Part shown: piece by piece, positions 13,602 through 22,942 of the stretch
How the letters are laid out: each line of letters begins with the position of its first letter
Numbering within the stretch: the first letter of the stretch is position 1
Translations under genes and position numbers: made by a program
From: Planctomycetota bacterium
GTDB taxonomy: Bacteria; Planctomycetota; Planctomycetia; Pirellulales; Lacipirellulaceae
Length of the DNA stretch: 32,389 nt
Assembly (NCBI GenBank): GCA_024278955.1
Contig: JAJRSE010000007.1
Location: forward strand, 1 to 32,389
Direction: 5' to 3'
The notes under the pieces: model-generated
The model's database searches: none
Seen by the model: the letters and a program-made list of their open reading frames with translations, nothing else
What the model was told of the DNA's origin: nothing

Positions 13602-15800
13602 GTGAAATCGTTGCGTCTCATCGCATACGAACTGAGATACCCCATGGCATTCATGAACGACTACGAACTATCGGAATCCAACCGCCGAGAGCCAGGCAGA
13701 GTACAACCCGACTTTTCGGTAATCCTCGGCGCTGTGATTTTTATTGCCGGTGCATTCGCTCTGCAAAGTTTTTCTTGGCAGGGAAGTCGCGAACTGCATA
13801 CCTTTATGGAAATTGTGGCAACGCTGATCGCAGCTCTCGTTGGCGCGATGTCGTTTGTTCGATTTTACGCTAAAAAAAATAGCACCTACCTATTTCTGGC
13901 CACCGGATTTCTTGGCACGGCGATGCTCGATGGGTACCATGCCATCGTAACCAGCAATCTGCTTAGCAGCTTGATGCCTTCCCCTCCTGAGTCGCTCATC
14001 CCGTGGAGCTGGAATGCCTCTCGTACTTTCCTGGCAATTCTGATGACCACCATGTGGGCCGTATCGCGGTGGGAAAACCGACGAGGCAAGTCGGGACATA
14101 TCCATGAAGGAATCGTCTACGCCGCGGTCGGCGGACTCGCCCTGACCAGCTTCTGCTTCTTTGCATTCGTTCCATTACCTCGCGCATACTATCCCGAATT
14201 CTATTTTGGCCGCCCCGAAGAATTTGTAGCAGCGACGTTCTTTGCCATTGCCTTGGCTGGAATTGCCTCAAAGGCCGAATGGAGTGTTAAGTCGTTTGAA
14301 AGTTGGCTTGCCTGGTCTTTGTTGATCGGGTTCGTAAGCCAGGCCGTTGTTATGTCTCGATCGTTCGGCCTATTTGACCTCCCATTCAACTTGGCACACC
14401 TGTTAAAAGTTGTCAGCTACGGCCTCGTGCTTACCGGCTTGCTCATCGACTTCCAACAACTCTTCAAGTGCCTCGAAGATTCTCGCAGTTCTCTTCACGA
14501 GCTAAGCGACGGGCTAAGCGAGCAAACGGCAATCGCCAATAGCATGGCCGCCGAAGCCGAGGCGGCCAACCAAGCAAAAAGTGAGTTCCTGGCCAACATG
14601 AGCCACGAAATCCGAACTCCGATGACCGCCATCCTCGGTTATGCCGACATCTTGACCAGCGAAGGCGATATCACCAAAGCCCCTCCCGAGCGAATCAATG
14701 CAATCCAAACCATTCGTAGCAATGCAAACTACTTGCTGACAATCATCAACGACATCCTCGACATGTCCAAAATCGAAACCGGCAAGATGACCGTCGAGCA
14801 AATCGAAACCCGCCCGGCTGAAATTCTCGACAGTGCTATCTCTCTCATGAGTTCCCAAGCCCAGGGCAAAGGAATCAAACTGACTGCCGAGTACGATACC
14901 GACATCCCCGAACGAATTATTTCCGACCCAACTCGGCTGCGCCAAATTCTTGTCAATCTTCTCGGAAACGCGATCAAATTTACCGAACAAGGAACAATCG
15001 TCGTTCGCCTCTCTCTCGATCCCAGAGACGCGGAACAGAGAATGATGCGATTCGCGGTGGTCGACACAGGCATCGGCATGACTCCTGAGCAACGCGACCG
15101 AATTGCTCGCTTCGAGTCTTTCTCCCAGGCCGATGGTTCGACCACTCGCAAGTTCGGCGGGTCAGGCCTCGGTTTGCGAATCTCTAATTCCTTGGCTTGC
15201 ATGCTTGGTGGCAACATCGAAGTCTCCTCTGAAAAGGGAGTAGGAAGTACCTTCACTGTTGCCGTCGCTCCAGGCGACCTCACCGAGGTTCGTTTGTTAT
15301 CTCAAGAAGAAATTACCGGCCAATTGGCGTTGCAATCCGGTGCCGAAGCACGCAAGCTTTTAGCTGCCAAAACCGGCAAACCACTCGAAGGAAAGCGGCT
15401 ATTATTTGCCGAAGACGGCCCAGACAACCAACGACTCATTTCCTTCCTGCTGAAAAAAGCGGGGGCTGATGTCGAACTTGCCGATAACGGATTAATCGCT
15501 TTAGAAAAAGTCGACGCAGAGGCCAAACGGGGCTCGCAATTTGATTTGATCTTGATGGACATGCAAATGCCCGAACTTGATGGTTACGGAGCAACTCGCA
15601 GACTACGAGAGCAGCAGTACACGGGACCCATCATTGCGCTGACCGCCCATGCCATGCCCGAAGATCGCCGAAAGTGTCTTGACTCTGGGTGCGACGATTA
15701 CGCGACGAAGCCTATCGATCGAGCCAAGCTGATCTCCCTCATCGCTGCCCATACCTCCGAGAGCCAGCAACTAGCCACGGCCGAGTCGCTTACGACTTAG
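13602..15800 (+). CDS. Membrane-bound hybrid histidine kinase with multi-pass sensor and receiver
   Basis: Product of up to 732 aa. The GTG at 13602 has no strong ribosome-binding site; ATGs at 13644 and 13653 are alternatives. Residues about 38-285 form seven or eight hydrophobic segments, including [16 protein letters not shown] and [20 protein letters not shown], which recall MASE3-type integral sensor domains (family assignment tentative). Then comes a coil (about 290-325), HisKA with H335 in [17 protein letters not shown], a HATPase domain ([37 protein letters not shown]), and a C-terminal receiver with D653 in [11 protein letters not shown] and the later TKPID lysine. There is no periplasmic PAS/Cache domain, so the signal is probably sensed within the membrane or as a small molecule. 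Likely partner: the single receiver encoded just upstream. It converges on the PEP-CTERM gene 52 nt away. Confidence 0.92.
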   Translation: MKSLRLIAYELRYPMAFMNDYELSESNRREPGRVQPDFSVILGAVIFIAGAFALQSFSWQGSRELHTFMEIVATLIAALVGAMSFVRFYAKKNSTYLFLATGFLGTAMLDGYHAIVTSNLLSSLMPSPPESLIPWSWNASRTFLAILMTTMWAVSRWENRRGKSGHIHEGIVYAAVGGLALTSFCFFAFVPLPRAYYPEFYFGRPEEFVAATFFAIALAGIASKAEWSVKSFESWLAWSLLIGFVSQAVVMSRSFGLFDLPFNLAHLLKVVSYGLVLTGLLIDFQQLFKCLEDSRSSLHELSDGLSEQTAIANSMAAEAEAANQAKSEFLANMSHEIRTPMTAILGYADILTSEGDITKAPPERINAIQTIRSNANYLLTIINDILDMSKIETGKMTVEQIETRPAEILDSAISLMSSQAQGKGIKLTAEYDTDIPERIISDPTRLRQILVNLLGNAIKFTEQGTIVVRLSLDPRDAEQRMMRFAVVDTGIGMTPEQRDRIARFESFSQADGSTTRKFGGSGLGLRISNSLACMLGGNIEVSSEKGVGSTFTVAVAPGDLTEVRLLSQEEITGQLALQSGAEARKLLAAKTGKPLEGKRLLFAEDGPDNQRLISFLLKKAGADVELADNGLIALEKVDAEAKRGSQFDLILMDMQMPELDGYGATRRLREQQYTGPIIALTAHAMPEDRRKCLDSGCDDYATKPIDRAKLISLIAAHTSESQQLATAESLTT

Positions 15801-15851
15801 CCAAGCCTGCTGCAACTAGCGGGGTACGGGATTTTGATTTCTATCAGAGCG

Positions 15852-18800
15852 TTATGCTCGCTTCCGTCGCACGGACAGCGTAAGCATGCCAAGTGCGGCG
15901 AGCAACAGAGACGTCGGCTCGGGGACGGTGCTTGCAGCAGCTAAAGGCATTCCACCACCGCTGCCGAACTGGCGTTGCCAAGCGAGGAAGTCGACACCGT
16001 CCGAATCGGCATCCCCATCGGCATCCGAGCTGTCGTTGATGCCGAAGTCGCCTTGCCATTGGGCGAGGTCATCACCGTCGACGTCACCATCGCTATCGAA
16101 ATCGGCGGTGAAGGAACTGAGGACTTCGAGCACCACATTGGTGGTGCCGTAATTCACATTCCAAAAAAGCCCGCCTGAACTAGGAAGCATTTCAACGTCA
16201 AACTGGCCACTGACGGACCCGGCAGTCAGAATCTCGAACGTATCGCCGAGAGTGGGCACGAAGCCGTCGATGAGAGAGATATCGAGCGTCCCGCCAAGAG
16301 TTGCGATGCCTGCGACAGAAACAAAGTCAAAATTGGTACCCGCGGCAAGGCCGTTGATTTCAATTTCTAGTGTTCCCGATAGTTGATCATAATTACCGGT
16401 AATGACTGTCGTGCCGGGCGAGTTTCCTGGTGCCAGGGTGCCGCCCTGATTGATTAAGCTGCCCGTGAAAGTGTCGACTTGCAATCTGCCCCCTGTGAAA
16501 TTAAAGGTGCCGCCTTCGGTGTCGTCAATCGTCGTTGCGTCGAGGGTGCCACCCAAAAGGTTCACGGTACCTGCCCCCCAAAGCTTGAGTGCATCGCCTA
16601 CTTGCAAGAGTCCTCCGGTGGTGATCGTGACATCACCGGTGCCTCCTGCCGTAGAAGTCGTGCCGCCGATTCCCATGTCGTCGGCCACGTCGAGCGTGGC
16701 ATCGAATCCGCCGCTGTTGCCTCCGATGGTCAATGTGCCAGTCGAGCTTGCTAATTGTCCCACAAATGCGTCGCCGCTGGTGGTGACCAGCCCGCCGCTG
16801 CTAATGCTCAAGTCCCCGATGCCGGCCCGACCGATTTGAACCACAGAGTTTGCGCCGCTGTTGTTGGCTTCGACCGTCGATCGAAAGGCACCGTTCACCC
16901 CCGAGACGACGACCGTTCCGCTGCCCGTAGAGCCGTTGCCGAGGATGAAGTCGTCTCGCAGATCGGCTAGCCCTCCGTCGGACACGGTCAGTGTGCCTGT
17001 GCCGTTGAGCCCCACGACCAAGTCGGCTCCCCCCCCGCCGCCTGTTCCGCGGATGGTCGAACGTCGCACTCCATTGACCCCCGAGATAACCGTTGAACCG
17101 AATTCGCCACCCGATGCGCCGATCTGCCAGGAAAACTCGACAGCCACATCGGCACCGCCTGTGGCGCGAAACTCAGGTGCTGTCGCTTCGTCTCCTCCGT
17201 AGGTCAACGACGAATTGAATACGCTATCGCCTCCGCTCACTTCAAAGGTTCCGCCATCGAGATTAAATGTTGCACCAGAGGTCTTGAAAAAGTCGGTAGT
17301 GGTTACGCTGCCGCCATTGAGCGTGAGTGTGCCATCGTCCCAAATCTGGGTTGTGCCACCCACTTGCAGCAGCCCACCGGCGCTGATCGTGACATCCGCC
17401 GTTCCACCGGCAGAGCCCGCTGATCCGCCAATACCTATGTCGTCAGCCACATCAAGCGTGGCATCCAACCCGCCGCTACTGCCCCCGATAGTCAGTGTGC
17501 CAGTTGATCCCGCCAATTGCCCCACAAACGCGTCGCCGCTGGTGGTGACCAGCCCGCCGCTGCTAATGCTCAAGTCACCGGCGCCGGCCCGACCGATTTG
17601 TACCAGTGAGTTTGCGCCGCTGTTGTTGGCTTCGACGGTCGATCGAAACGCACCGTTGACCCCCGAAACGACGGCGGTTCCGTCGCCGGTCGCTCCGAAG
17701 CCGAGAATAAAGTCGTCTCGTAGATCAGCCAGCCCGCCATTCAGTACCGTCAACGACCCCGTGCCGTTGAGTCCTGCGACCAAGTCCGCTCCCGCCCCGC
17801 CGCCAGTGCCACGGATCGTTGAGCGCTGGGCGCCGTTGACGCCCGAGACGAGTGTCGATCCGAATTCCCCAGCGGCTACACCGATCTGCCAGGTAAACGG
17901 AACGGCCACATCGGCACCATTGATCGCGCGGAACTCTGTCGCAGTCGCTATGGCTCCACCCTGCAGAGACAATGAATTGAGCACGACATCGCCGCCGTTG
18001 ACTACAAACGTACCTCCGTTGATAACGAGATCACCAGAAAATGCTGCGGCATTAGCCCCTGTTGTGCTAAAAGTGCCGCCGCCCGATTTGGTGAGCGTCG
18101 TGGTTGAGTCGCCTGTGATCGCCCCCGATTGGATGAGCGTGGTGCTCGTGTTGACGTTGAATGTTCCAGAGTTAAACGGTCCGACAAATACATCGCGTGG
18201 GTTGGTAAAGGAGCCTGTCGATTGGAGAGTGCCTCCAAAAAAGACCATGTTTGTCCCGACATTGCCCAGGTTGTTGCTCGCGCCGACCGAAAGCGTTCCG
18301 CCACTGAGGAAGAGTTCGCCATTAAAGGAATTATTATCGTCGAGGACTAGCGTACCAGCACCCGTTTTTGCGAAGCCGGATGTCCCATTGATGGGGCCTG
18401 TCTGCGTCAAGGTCGTAGCGACTTCGACATTGATGGTTGAGGCAGAATTGATAATAATTTGCCTGTTATTGGTAAAGGAAGCGGTGGTGTTCAGGGTTCC
18501 GCCGCTTAGCTCGATCGAGCCGACGCCGAGGTTCCCGGCACTGCTAACTCGTACTGCCCCGGCGTTGATATCAAGCAAACTGAAAGTGTTGCTGCCCGAG
18601 AGGATAAGTGAGCCCGCGCCATTCTTCTCCAATTCGCCCGTTTCAAGGATATCGCCGCTAAAGGTCCGTGTGCCGGCCGTTTCGTCGACCGTGAGGGTGC
18701 CTCCTCCCAGGCGAATCGTGCCGGCTCCCTGAATCGAATCGACCGTGTCACTAACTCCGTTCAAATCGAACGTAGCTAGGCCGAAAATACTCACGTCAGA

Positions 18801-19820
18801 CTCGTCGGAGATTCGCCCAGAACCGCTAAGCCGCAGCGTGCCATTGTCAATCGAAGTGAGCCCCGTGTAGGTGTTGCTGCCTCCCAATACCATTTCGCCA
18901 TCTTGATCTTTGGTGATCCCTCCCGTGCCGCTAATTACACCGTTGAACGTAAACGAGGCATCTTCGCTGGCAGCTTCGCCAACGATAAGTCTACCGCTTC
19001 CCAGATCGACCGAGCCGGAACCGACAAGGACGTCGATGTTCGTATTGTTGCCGTTGAGGTCAAACGTCGCGTTGACGACAGAGACGTTCAAGGCAGAGTT
19101 GATTATGGGATTGTTGGTTTGCGAGAGTAGTACGAGCCCGCCGCTGATGTTGAGCTGCTCGATGCCGGTGGAATCATCGCGGAGTCGCAATTCGCCTGTA
19201 CCACTCTTGTTGACGGTCATCGTCAGGAGGTTGTTCGTATTGGATCTGACAATGCCGCCATCGAGGAAGACATCGTTGTCTCCGCCCACATTTAGCGTTC
19301 CCCCTTCTTCAACGGTTAGCTTGGCATTGAAGTCCAAGTTGCCGCTGGCTGCTGTGATTGAATAAGGGGTTACGGGATTAAGAAAAATTATCTCGCTATT
19401 GCTAAACGTCTGAGTACTATTGTCGTTGTTGACAATCCCTTCCCTTGCGACACCAAAGCCGGCTTCATTAAGAAACGTCAGTGTGCTGCCCGTAAAGGTC
19501 ATGCCCGTCACGCCAGATACAAATTCGATCCTGGTCACACTCCATGGCTCGTTGATGTTGGACGTGGCTTTGTTTCCCGTGAAGAGAAACTCCCATTCTA
19601 CGTTAAATGGGGGACCCGTAGGAGGGGCGAAAATGGACGTCCAATTTCCACCATCACCCCAATCGTTACTGCCCCCTCCGCCATTCCAGGTGAAGATGTC
19701 GGCCTGAGCGGGCTTGCCAAGCACCAGCCAAGCGGTCAGTCCCACCGCCAGCGCGAAGACCAAAGTACGAGCAAAAGATAATCGCTGAACAAGTACCTGC
19801 GCAAAAGAAAGAAGCATCAT
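15852..19820 (-). CDS. Giant PEP-CTERM protein with autotransporter-type beta-strand repeats and dockerin-like motifs
   Basis: Product of about 1322 aa. Start chosen at ATG 19820, 6 nt after a GGGGGG stretch; ATG 19826, ATG 19817 or a TTG at 19886 are alternatives. An N-terminal signal segment (LVFALAVGLTAWLVLGKPAQA) is followed by FTWNGGGGSNDWGDGGNW, a typical opening of such proteins. The body is built of Gly/Thr/Asn-rich strands of the autotransporter-associated repeat type (GGxTLxxSGSNTYTG, GAGTLVLDDNNSFNGELFLSGGTL), predicted as a beta-helix. A 254-residue unit is tandemly duplicated. Near the C-terminus are two Asp-rich Ca-binding loops like dockerin type I (DFDSDGDVDGDDLAQWQ and DADSDGVDFLAWQ), then a VPEPTSLLL-x-RRKR PEP-CTERM anchor that an exosortase/archaeosortase would cut. 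Probable role: surface or matrix protein. No catalytic domain is seen. Confidence 0.9.
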   Translation of the reverse strand: MMLLSFAQVLVQRLSFARTLVFALAVGLTAWLVLGKPAQADIFTWNGGGGSNDWGDGGNWTSIFAPPTGPPFNVEWEFLFTGNKATSNINEPWSVTRIEFVSGVTGMTFTGSTLTFLNEAGFGVAREGIVNNDNSTQTFSNSEIIFLNPVTPYSITAASGNLDFNAKLTVEEGGTLNVGGDNDVFLDGGIVRSNTNNLLTMTVNKSGTGELRLRDDSTGIEQLNISGGLVLLSQTNNPIINSALNVSVVNATFDLNGNNTNIDVLVGSGSVDLGSGRLIVGEAASEDASFTFNGVISGTGGITKDQDGEMVLGGSNTYTGLTSIDNGTLRLSGSGRISDESDVSIFGLATFDLNGVSDTVDSIQGAGTIRLGGGTLTVDETAGTRTFSGDILETGELEKNGAGSLILSGSNTFSLLDINAGAVRVSSAGNLGVGSIELSGGTLNTTASFTNNRQIIINSASTINVEVATTLTQTGPINGTSGFAKTGAGTLVLDDNNSFNGELFLSGGTLSVGASNNLGNVGTNMVFFGGTLQSTGSFTNPRDVFVGPFNSGTFNVNTSTTLIQSGAITGDSTTTLTKSGGGTFSTTGANAAAFSGDLVINGGTFVVNGGDVVLNSLSLQGGAIATATEFRAINGADVAVPFTWQIGVAAGEFGSTLVSGVNGAQRSTIRGTGGGAGADLVAGLNGTGSLTVLNGGLADLRDDFILGFGATGDGTAVVSGVNGAFRSTVEANNSGANSLVQIGRAGAGDLSISSGGLVTTSGDAFVGQLAGSTGTLTIGGSSGGLDATLDVADDIGIGGSAGSAGGTADVTISAGGLLQVGGTTQIWDDGTLTLNGGSVTTTDFFKTSGATFNLDGGTFEVSGGDSVFNSSLTYGGDEATAPEFRATGGADVAVEFSWQIGASGGEFGSTVISGVNGVRRSTIRGTGGGGGADLVVGLNGTGTLTVSDGGLADLRDDFILGNGSTGSGTVVVSGVNGAFRSTVEANNSGANSVVQIGRAGIGDLSISSGGLVTTSGDAFVGQLASSTGTLTIGGNSGGFDATLDVADDMGIGGTTSTAGGTGDVTITTGGLLQVGDALKLWGAGTVNLLGGTLDATTIDDTEGGTFNFTGGRLQVDTFTGSLINQGGTLAPGNSPGTTVITGNYDQLSGTLEIEINGLAAGTNFDFVSVAGIATLGGTLDISLIDGFVPTLGDTFEILTAGSVSGQFDVEMLPSSGGLFWNVNYGTTNVVLEVLSSFTADFDSDGDVDGDDLAQWQGDFGINDSSDADGDADSDGVDFLAWQRQFGSGGGMPLAAASTVPEPTSLLLAALGMLTLSVRRKRA
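16494..18017 (-). repeat. Tandem internal duplication in the PEP-CTERM gene (offset 762 bp)
   Basis: Two in-frame copies of about 254 codons: the N-terminal copy at about 17256-18017 and the C-terminal copy at about 16494-17255. They share blocks such as STIRGTGGG, GGLADLRDDFILG, VSGVNGAFRSTVEANNSGAN, IGRAGxGDLSISSGG and TTSGDAFVGQLA. Matching anchors sit exactly 762 bp apart (for example 16861 and 17623, and 17244 and 18006). The second copy is about seven codons shorter at its end. Identity at the DNA level is high in the core, so recombination between copies could change protein length. Confidence 0.85.
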
Positions 19821-20278
19821 TCTCATCCCCCCAAGTCTATCCGGGCAATCGGTCGCCCAGAGAATGTGAATACGGCTGGCAGACAATCGGTGAAAAGCAG
19901 AAGCGAGTTACCCTCTCGTAAGATGAGAGCACACGATCGCAAACTGTGTTCTAGGGCCTACTGAATGCGTAGGCAAGTCTTTTTCCTAACAAATAGGTAG
20001 GGATTGCACTTTTTCTTCTCTTCCTGCACTTTCTGAAAAAACAGGGGTAACTGGTATCCGCTAAAAAAGGCTCTTCTATCAAGCTGAAGTTGCAAAACAC
20101 GCGGTGTGATAGGAGAGCCAAGCGGAGGGCGACTTCCAAGATGACTATCACTTTCTCGAGTGCGATCGGTCGCAAGAGCGAATCGATCGCCACGCGGTTG
20201 GTGTCGCCAGGAGGTGCCGCAATTAGACATTACCAAAGCCCGATGAATACTCTAGTATTTTAGGACCAGATGCAATGC
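19821..20278. other. Intergenic region between the PEP-CTERM gene and tRNA-Arg
   Basis: About 460 bp between divergent units. Items seen: CTCTC/GAGAG near 19913-19929; a 6-bp stem with 7-nt loop, GCCTAC (19956-19961) and GTAGGC (19969-19974); and an AATACT/AGTATT dyad at 20246-20259 just before the tRNA. No credible gene: the short ORFs lack family features or run antisense to the tRNA. The promoter of the PEP-CTERM gene must lie here, but I cannot place it. Confidence 0.4.
20224..20251 (+). promoter_or_regulatory. Candidate sigma70-type promoter of tRNA-Arg
   Basis: TAGACA (20224-20229, 5 of 6 matches to TTGACA), a 16-bp spacer and AATACT (20246-20251, 4 of 6 matches to TATAAT) would start transcription about 20 nt before the tRNA. 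Based on consensus matching only. Confidence 0.3.
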
Positions 20279-20352
20279 GTCCCCGTAGCTCAACTGGATA
20301 GAGTGTTGGCCTCCGAAGCCGAAGGTTACAGGTTCGAACCCTGTCGGGGATA
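20279..20352 (+). tRNA. tRNA-Arg (anticodon CCG)
   Basis: A full cloverleaf can be drawn. The acceptor stem GTCCCCG (20279-20285) pairs with CGGGGAT (20345-20351) with one G-U pair. The D arm is GCTC/GAGT. The anticodon stem is TTGGC/GCCGA around the loop CTCCGAA, giving anticodon CCG (codon CGG, Arg). The T arm is ACAGG-TTCGAAC-CCTGT, and the discriminator is A. The 3' CCA is not encoded. It sits 43 nt upstream of the ABC-F gene in the same direction, so the two might share a transcript. Confidence 0.93.
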
Positions 20353-20395
20353 CTTATCCAGCTGATTATGACTCTCAAAATACGATGATACTTCC

Positions 20396-22192
20396 ATGGC
20401 GATAATTTCATTGCAAAATGTTTCTATTGGGTTTCGAGGACCCAACCTCCTTGACGAAGTGAACTGTCAGATCGAATCGGGCGGGCGTATTGGGCTGCTT
20501 GGGCGCAACGGGGCAGGTAAATCGACACTTCTGAAAATGCTTCGCGGCGAGATTGAGCCCGACCATGGGACGATCACCCTGTCGGCCGGGGTTGATGTGG
20601 CTTACCTCCAGCAAGATGTTCCTAGCGGCGATGGCCTGACGGTCGCCGAGGAAATTGCTTTGGGGCTGACCGAGAAGTATCGACAGATCGATACCGAGTG
20701 GGAAGGCGAACAGCTGGTCGAACAGACGCTTTCGCAAATGGATCTTGATGGCGATGCGCTGTTTGAAAACCTCTCTTCTGGCATGAAACGCCGCGTGCTT
20801 TTGGCGAGGGCGATTGTCTGCAAGCCGAAGTTGCTGCTGCTCGACGAGCCGACCAACCATCTCGACGTCGATGCGATTGCCTGGCTCGAAGGTTTCCTTT
20901 CGCAGTGGCCTGGCACGCTGATCTTTGTGACGCACGACCGGATGTTTCTGCGGAATCTTGCAACGCGAATTTTGGAGATCGATCGCGGCCATGTCTTCGA
21001 CTGGTCTTGCGATTACGACACCTTTCTGCGCCGAAAAGAAGATGTCCTTTCGGCACAAAAGAAACAAGACGCTCTCTTCGACAAGAAGCTGGCCCAAGAA
21101 GAAGTTTGGATTCGTCAGGGAATCAAAGCCCGTCGTACCCGGAACGAAGGCCGCGTGCGGGCACTTAAAGAAATGCGTGAACAGCGAAGCCAACGCCGCA
21201 GCGACCCGGGCACAGTTCGCTTGCAAATTCAGTCCGCCGAACGTAGCGGCAACATGGTGACCGAACTCAAAGAAGTTTCGTTCGCCTACCCCGACCGTCC
21301 GATTTTGAACAACTTTTCGTCGCTCATCATGCGTGGCGACAAAATTGGTATCATCGGTCCCAATGGAGTTGGAAAGACGACGCTGCTGAGAATTTTGCTT
21401 GGCGACTTGGAGCCTGAGAGCGGCACGGTGCGTGTCGGCACCAACTTGAAAGTCGCTTACTTCGATCAACTTCGCGATCAACTGAACGAAGACGAAACGA
21501 TCGAGCAAAACGTAGGCGAAGGACGCAAGGAGATGGACCTCAACGGTAAACAAAAACACATCATCGGCTACTTGCAGGAATTTCTGTTTGCTCCCGACCG
21601 TGCTCGGACTCAAGTGAAGTTTCTCTCGGGCGGCGAGCGTAATCGAGTGTTGCTGGCCAAGCTTTTCGCCAAGCCGGCTAACGTGATTGTGCTCGACGAG
21701 CCGACCAACGACCTCGACACCGAGACGCTTGAGATGCTCGAAGAGAAGCTGGTCGAGTACAACGGCACTATTTTGCTGGTAAGCCATGACCGTGCGTTTC
21801 TTAATAACGTGGTCACAAGCACGATCGTCTTCGAGCCGCAGGGCGTGCGTGAGTATGTTGGCGGCTACGACGACTGGCTTACTCAGCGAAAGCTTATTCA
21901 GCGAGAGCAAGTCGAGAAGTCGAAGTCCGCGTCGCGAGCTCAACCAGCCGCTTCGGCTAAGCCGACAGAGGCTAAGAAAAAGCTGAGTTACAAGAACCGA
22001 CGCGAGCTTGAGAGTTTGCCGAAGCTGATTGAAGACCTCGAAGCCGAGGCAGACGTCATTCATCGCGCGATGGCAGACCCTGGTTTTTTCCAACTCTCCG
22101 GTAATCTGATCGCAGCAGAGAAAAGCAAACTCAGTTCGGTCGAAGCAAAACTTGCAGAGGTTTACTCCCGCTGGGAAGAACTTGAAGCTTAG
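20396..22192 (+). CDS. ABC-F family ATPase (Uup-like)
   Basis: Product of 598 aa with two fused ABC domains and no membrane part. ABC1: Walker A GRNGAGKS (36-43), a variant signature LSSGMKRR and Walker B LLLLDEPTNHLD. ABC2: Walker A GPNGVGKT, signature LSGGERNR and Walker B VIVLDEPTNDLD. A basic inter-domain linker rich in Arg/Glu (about 225-275) and a C-terminal coiled coil (about 535-598, Lys/Glu-rich) after a Ser/Ala/Lys linker match the Uup subgroup. ABC-F proteins act on ribosomes; Uup is linked to branched DNA and ribosome assembly. The first ABC signature has Ser-Ser where LSGG is usual, which is common in this family. The ribosome-binding site is weak. A long antisense open frame across this gene is a codon-bias artefact. 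Confidence 0.93.
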   Translation: MAIISLQNVSIGFRGPNLLDEVNCQIESGGRIGLLGRNGAGKSTLLKMLRGEIEPDHGTITLSAGVDVAYLQQDVPSGDGLTVAEEIALGLTEKYRQIDTEWEGEQLVEQTLSQMDLDGDALFENLSSGMKRRVLLARAIVCKPKLLLLDEPTNHLDVDAIAWLEGFLSQWPGTLIFVTHDRMFLRNLATRILEIDRGHVFDWSCDYDTFLRRKEDVLSAQKKQDALFDKKLAQEEVWIRQGIKARRTRNEGRVRALKEMREQRSQRRSDPGTVRLQIQSAERSGNMVTELKEVSFAYPDRPILNNFSSLIMRGDKIGIIGPNGVGKTTLLRILLGDLEPESGTVRVGTNLKVAYFDQLRDQLNEDETIEQNVGEGRKEMDLNGKQKHIIGYLQEFLFAPDRARTQVKFLSGGERNRVLLAKLFAKPANVIVLDEPTNDLDTETLEMLEEKLVEYNGTILLVSHDRAFLNNVVTSTIVFEPQGVREYVGGYDDWLTQRKLIQREQVEKSKSASRAQPAASAKPTEAKKKLSYKNRRELESLPKLIEDLEAEADVIHRAMADPGFFQLSGNLIAAEKSKLSSVEAKLAEVYSRWEELEA

Positions 22193-22268
22193 GGCCGGTT
22201 CGCCTGAGCAACGCCCCTTGCCCCGCTCTATTTGCTTGAATCAAACCCCATCAGCGGTTAAAAAAATC

Positions 22269-22446
22269 GTAACTGTTCACGGGTAGGTAAGGAGACCGCT
22301 AATTGACGCTGATCAGCGCTAATAAGGAGAGGAAATGGACTGCCAGAATTCTACGGGCGCTTGCTTGGGTAGGGGGCAATTGTTCTTGATATTAGCGATC
22401 ATTAGCGCAGATTAGCGGTTCACTTTTAAGACCCGTGAACGGTTAC
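22269..22446. repeat. 178-bp inverted repeat with 10-bp-phased GCTAAT words
   Basis: Ends GTAACTGTTCACGGGT (22269-22284) and its near-perfect complement (22431-22446). Inside the left arm, GCTAAT, GCTGAT and GCTAAT start at 22298, 22308 and 22318; inside the right arm, ATTAGC starts at 22391, 22401 and 22411. Spacing is exactly 10 bp each time. The centre (about 22325-22390) is unpaired. There is no ORF. As far as I recall, GCTAAT-type repeats are common between planctomycete genes; their role is unknown. The element lies 77 bp after the ABC-F stop. Confidence 0.8.
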
Positions 22447-22942
22447 AAAAAATCTACCGAACAAACATCGGCGGCGCACAAGTCCGGCCAAAAACAACCT
22501 TCGCATCTCATCTCCCAAAATGCGATAATCATCACCGAAGAAAAACTTCTTCCTGCCTGCGCCCCGTAATCCAGTTCCCGCTATCCACAATCCGAAATGA
22601 TTTTGTCCCAATCGGAGGTATCAAAAATCCTAAATTGGGCCTATTTTGTCCCCCTGTTATCCCAGTTGACTCTGCGATTCTCGAACCATTCGAAGATGCT
22701 AGCGGACAAAATCCCCGAATTAAGTCCCAAAACATGGGACCCCTACGCATGGGAAAAAACCCCAATTGGGGGGGTGCAGCAAGCCTCAAACGACTCCACT
22801 AGCCTTGCGTCGCTAGCACTTACGAATTCAAGTCTTAACCGCCGGTTACCGAAGTACTTAGAGACAGACTCCTTTGCCAGCTCCGGCCCGTGCTGCGCCG
22901 GCACAGAGGAGTTGCTCTACTCTCTTCTCTTCGATACTTGCT
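22447..22942. other. Spacer upstream of the efflux operon
   Basis: About 500 bp without a supported gene. An open frame starting at 22597 runs on into the TolC gene in another frame and has no family features, so I do not call it. The stretch contains CCCCAATTGGGG (22760-22771), CCCAAT/ATTGGG arms (22607-22612 and 22634-22639), and three ATTTTGTCC boxes described separately. The promoter of the four-gene operon should be here; TTGACT at 22666-22671 is a possible -35, but I see no convincing -10. Confidence 0.4.
22600..22712. promoter_or_regulatory. Three ATTTTGTCC boxes upstream of the efflux operon
   Basis: The 9-mer ATTTTGTCC occurs at 22600-22608 and 22643-22651 on the + strand, and its complement GGACAAAAT at 22704-22712, so boxes 2 and 3 form a perfect inverted repeat with a 52-bp spacer. 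They lie 230-345 bp upstream of the TolC start. A repressor or activator site is inferred, not shown. Confidence 0.35.

Noticed and set aside
17215..18732. Long + strand open frame (about 505 codons) inside the PEP-CTERM gene
   Set aside because: Pro/Ser/Val-rich product mirrors the Gly/Thr/Asn-rich repeats on the other strand; no start signals or family motifs. The minus-strand frame has signal peptide, repeats, dockerin-like loops and PEP-CTERM end.
20223..20411. Minus-strand ORF across the tRNA
   Set aside because: Antisense to tRNA-Arg; a familiar spurious ORF type.
20408..22093. Minus-strand open frame (561 codons) across the ABC-F gene
   Set aside because: It is antisense to a protein with every ABC motif intact; the antisense product has no recognisable domain and is a codon-bias artefact.
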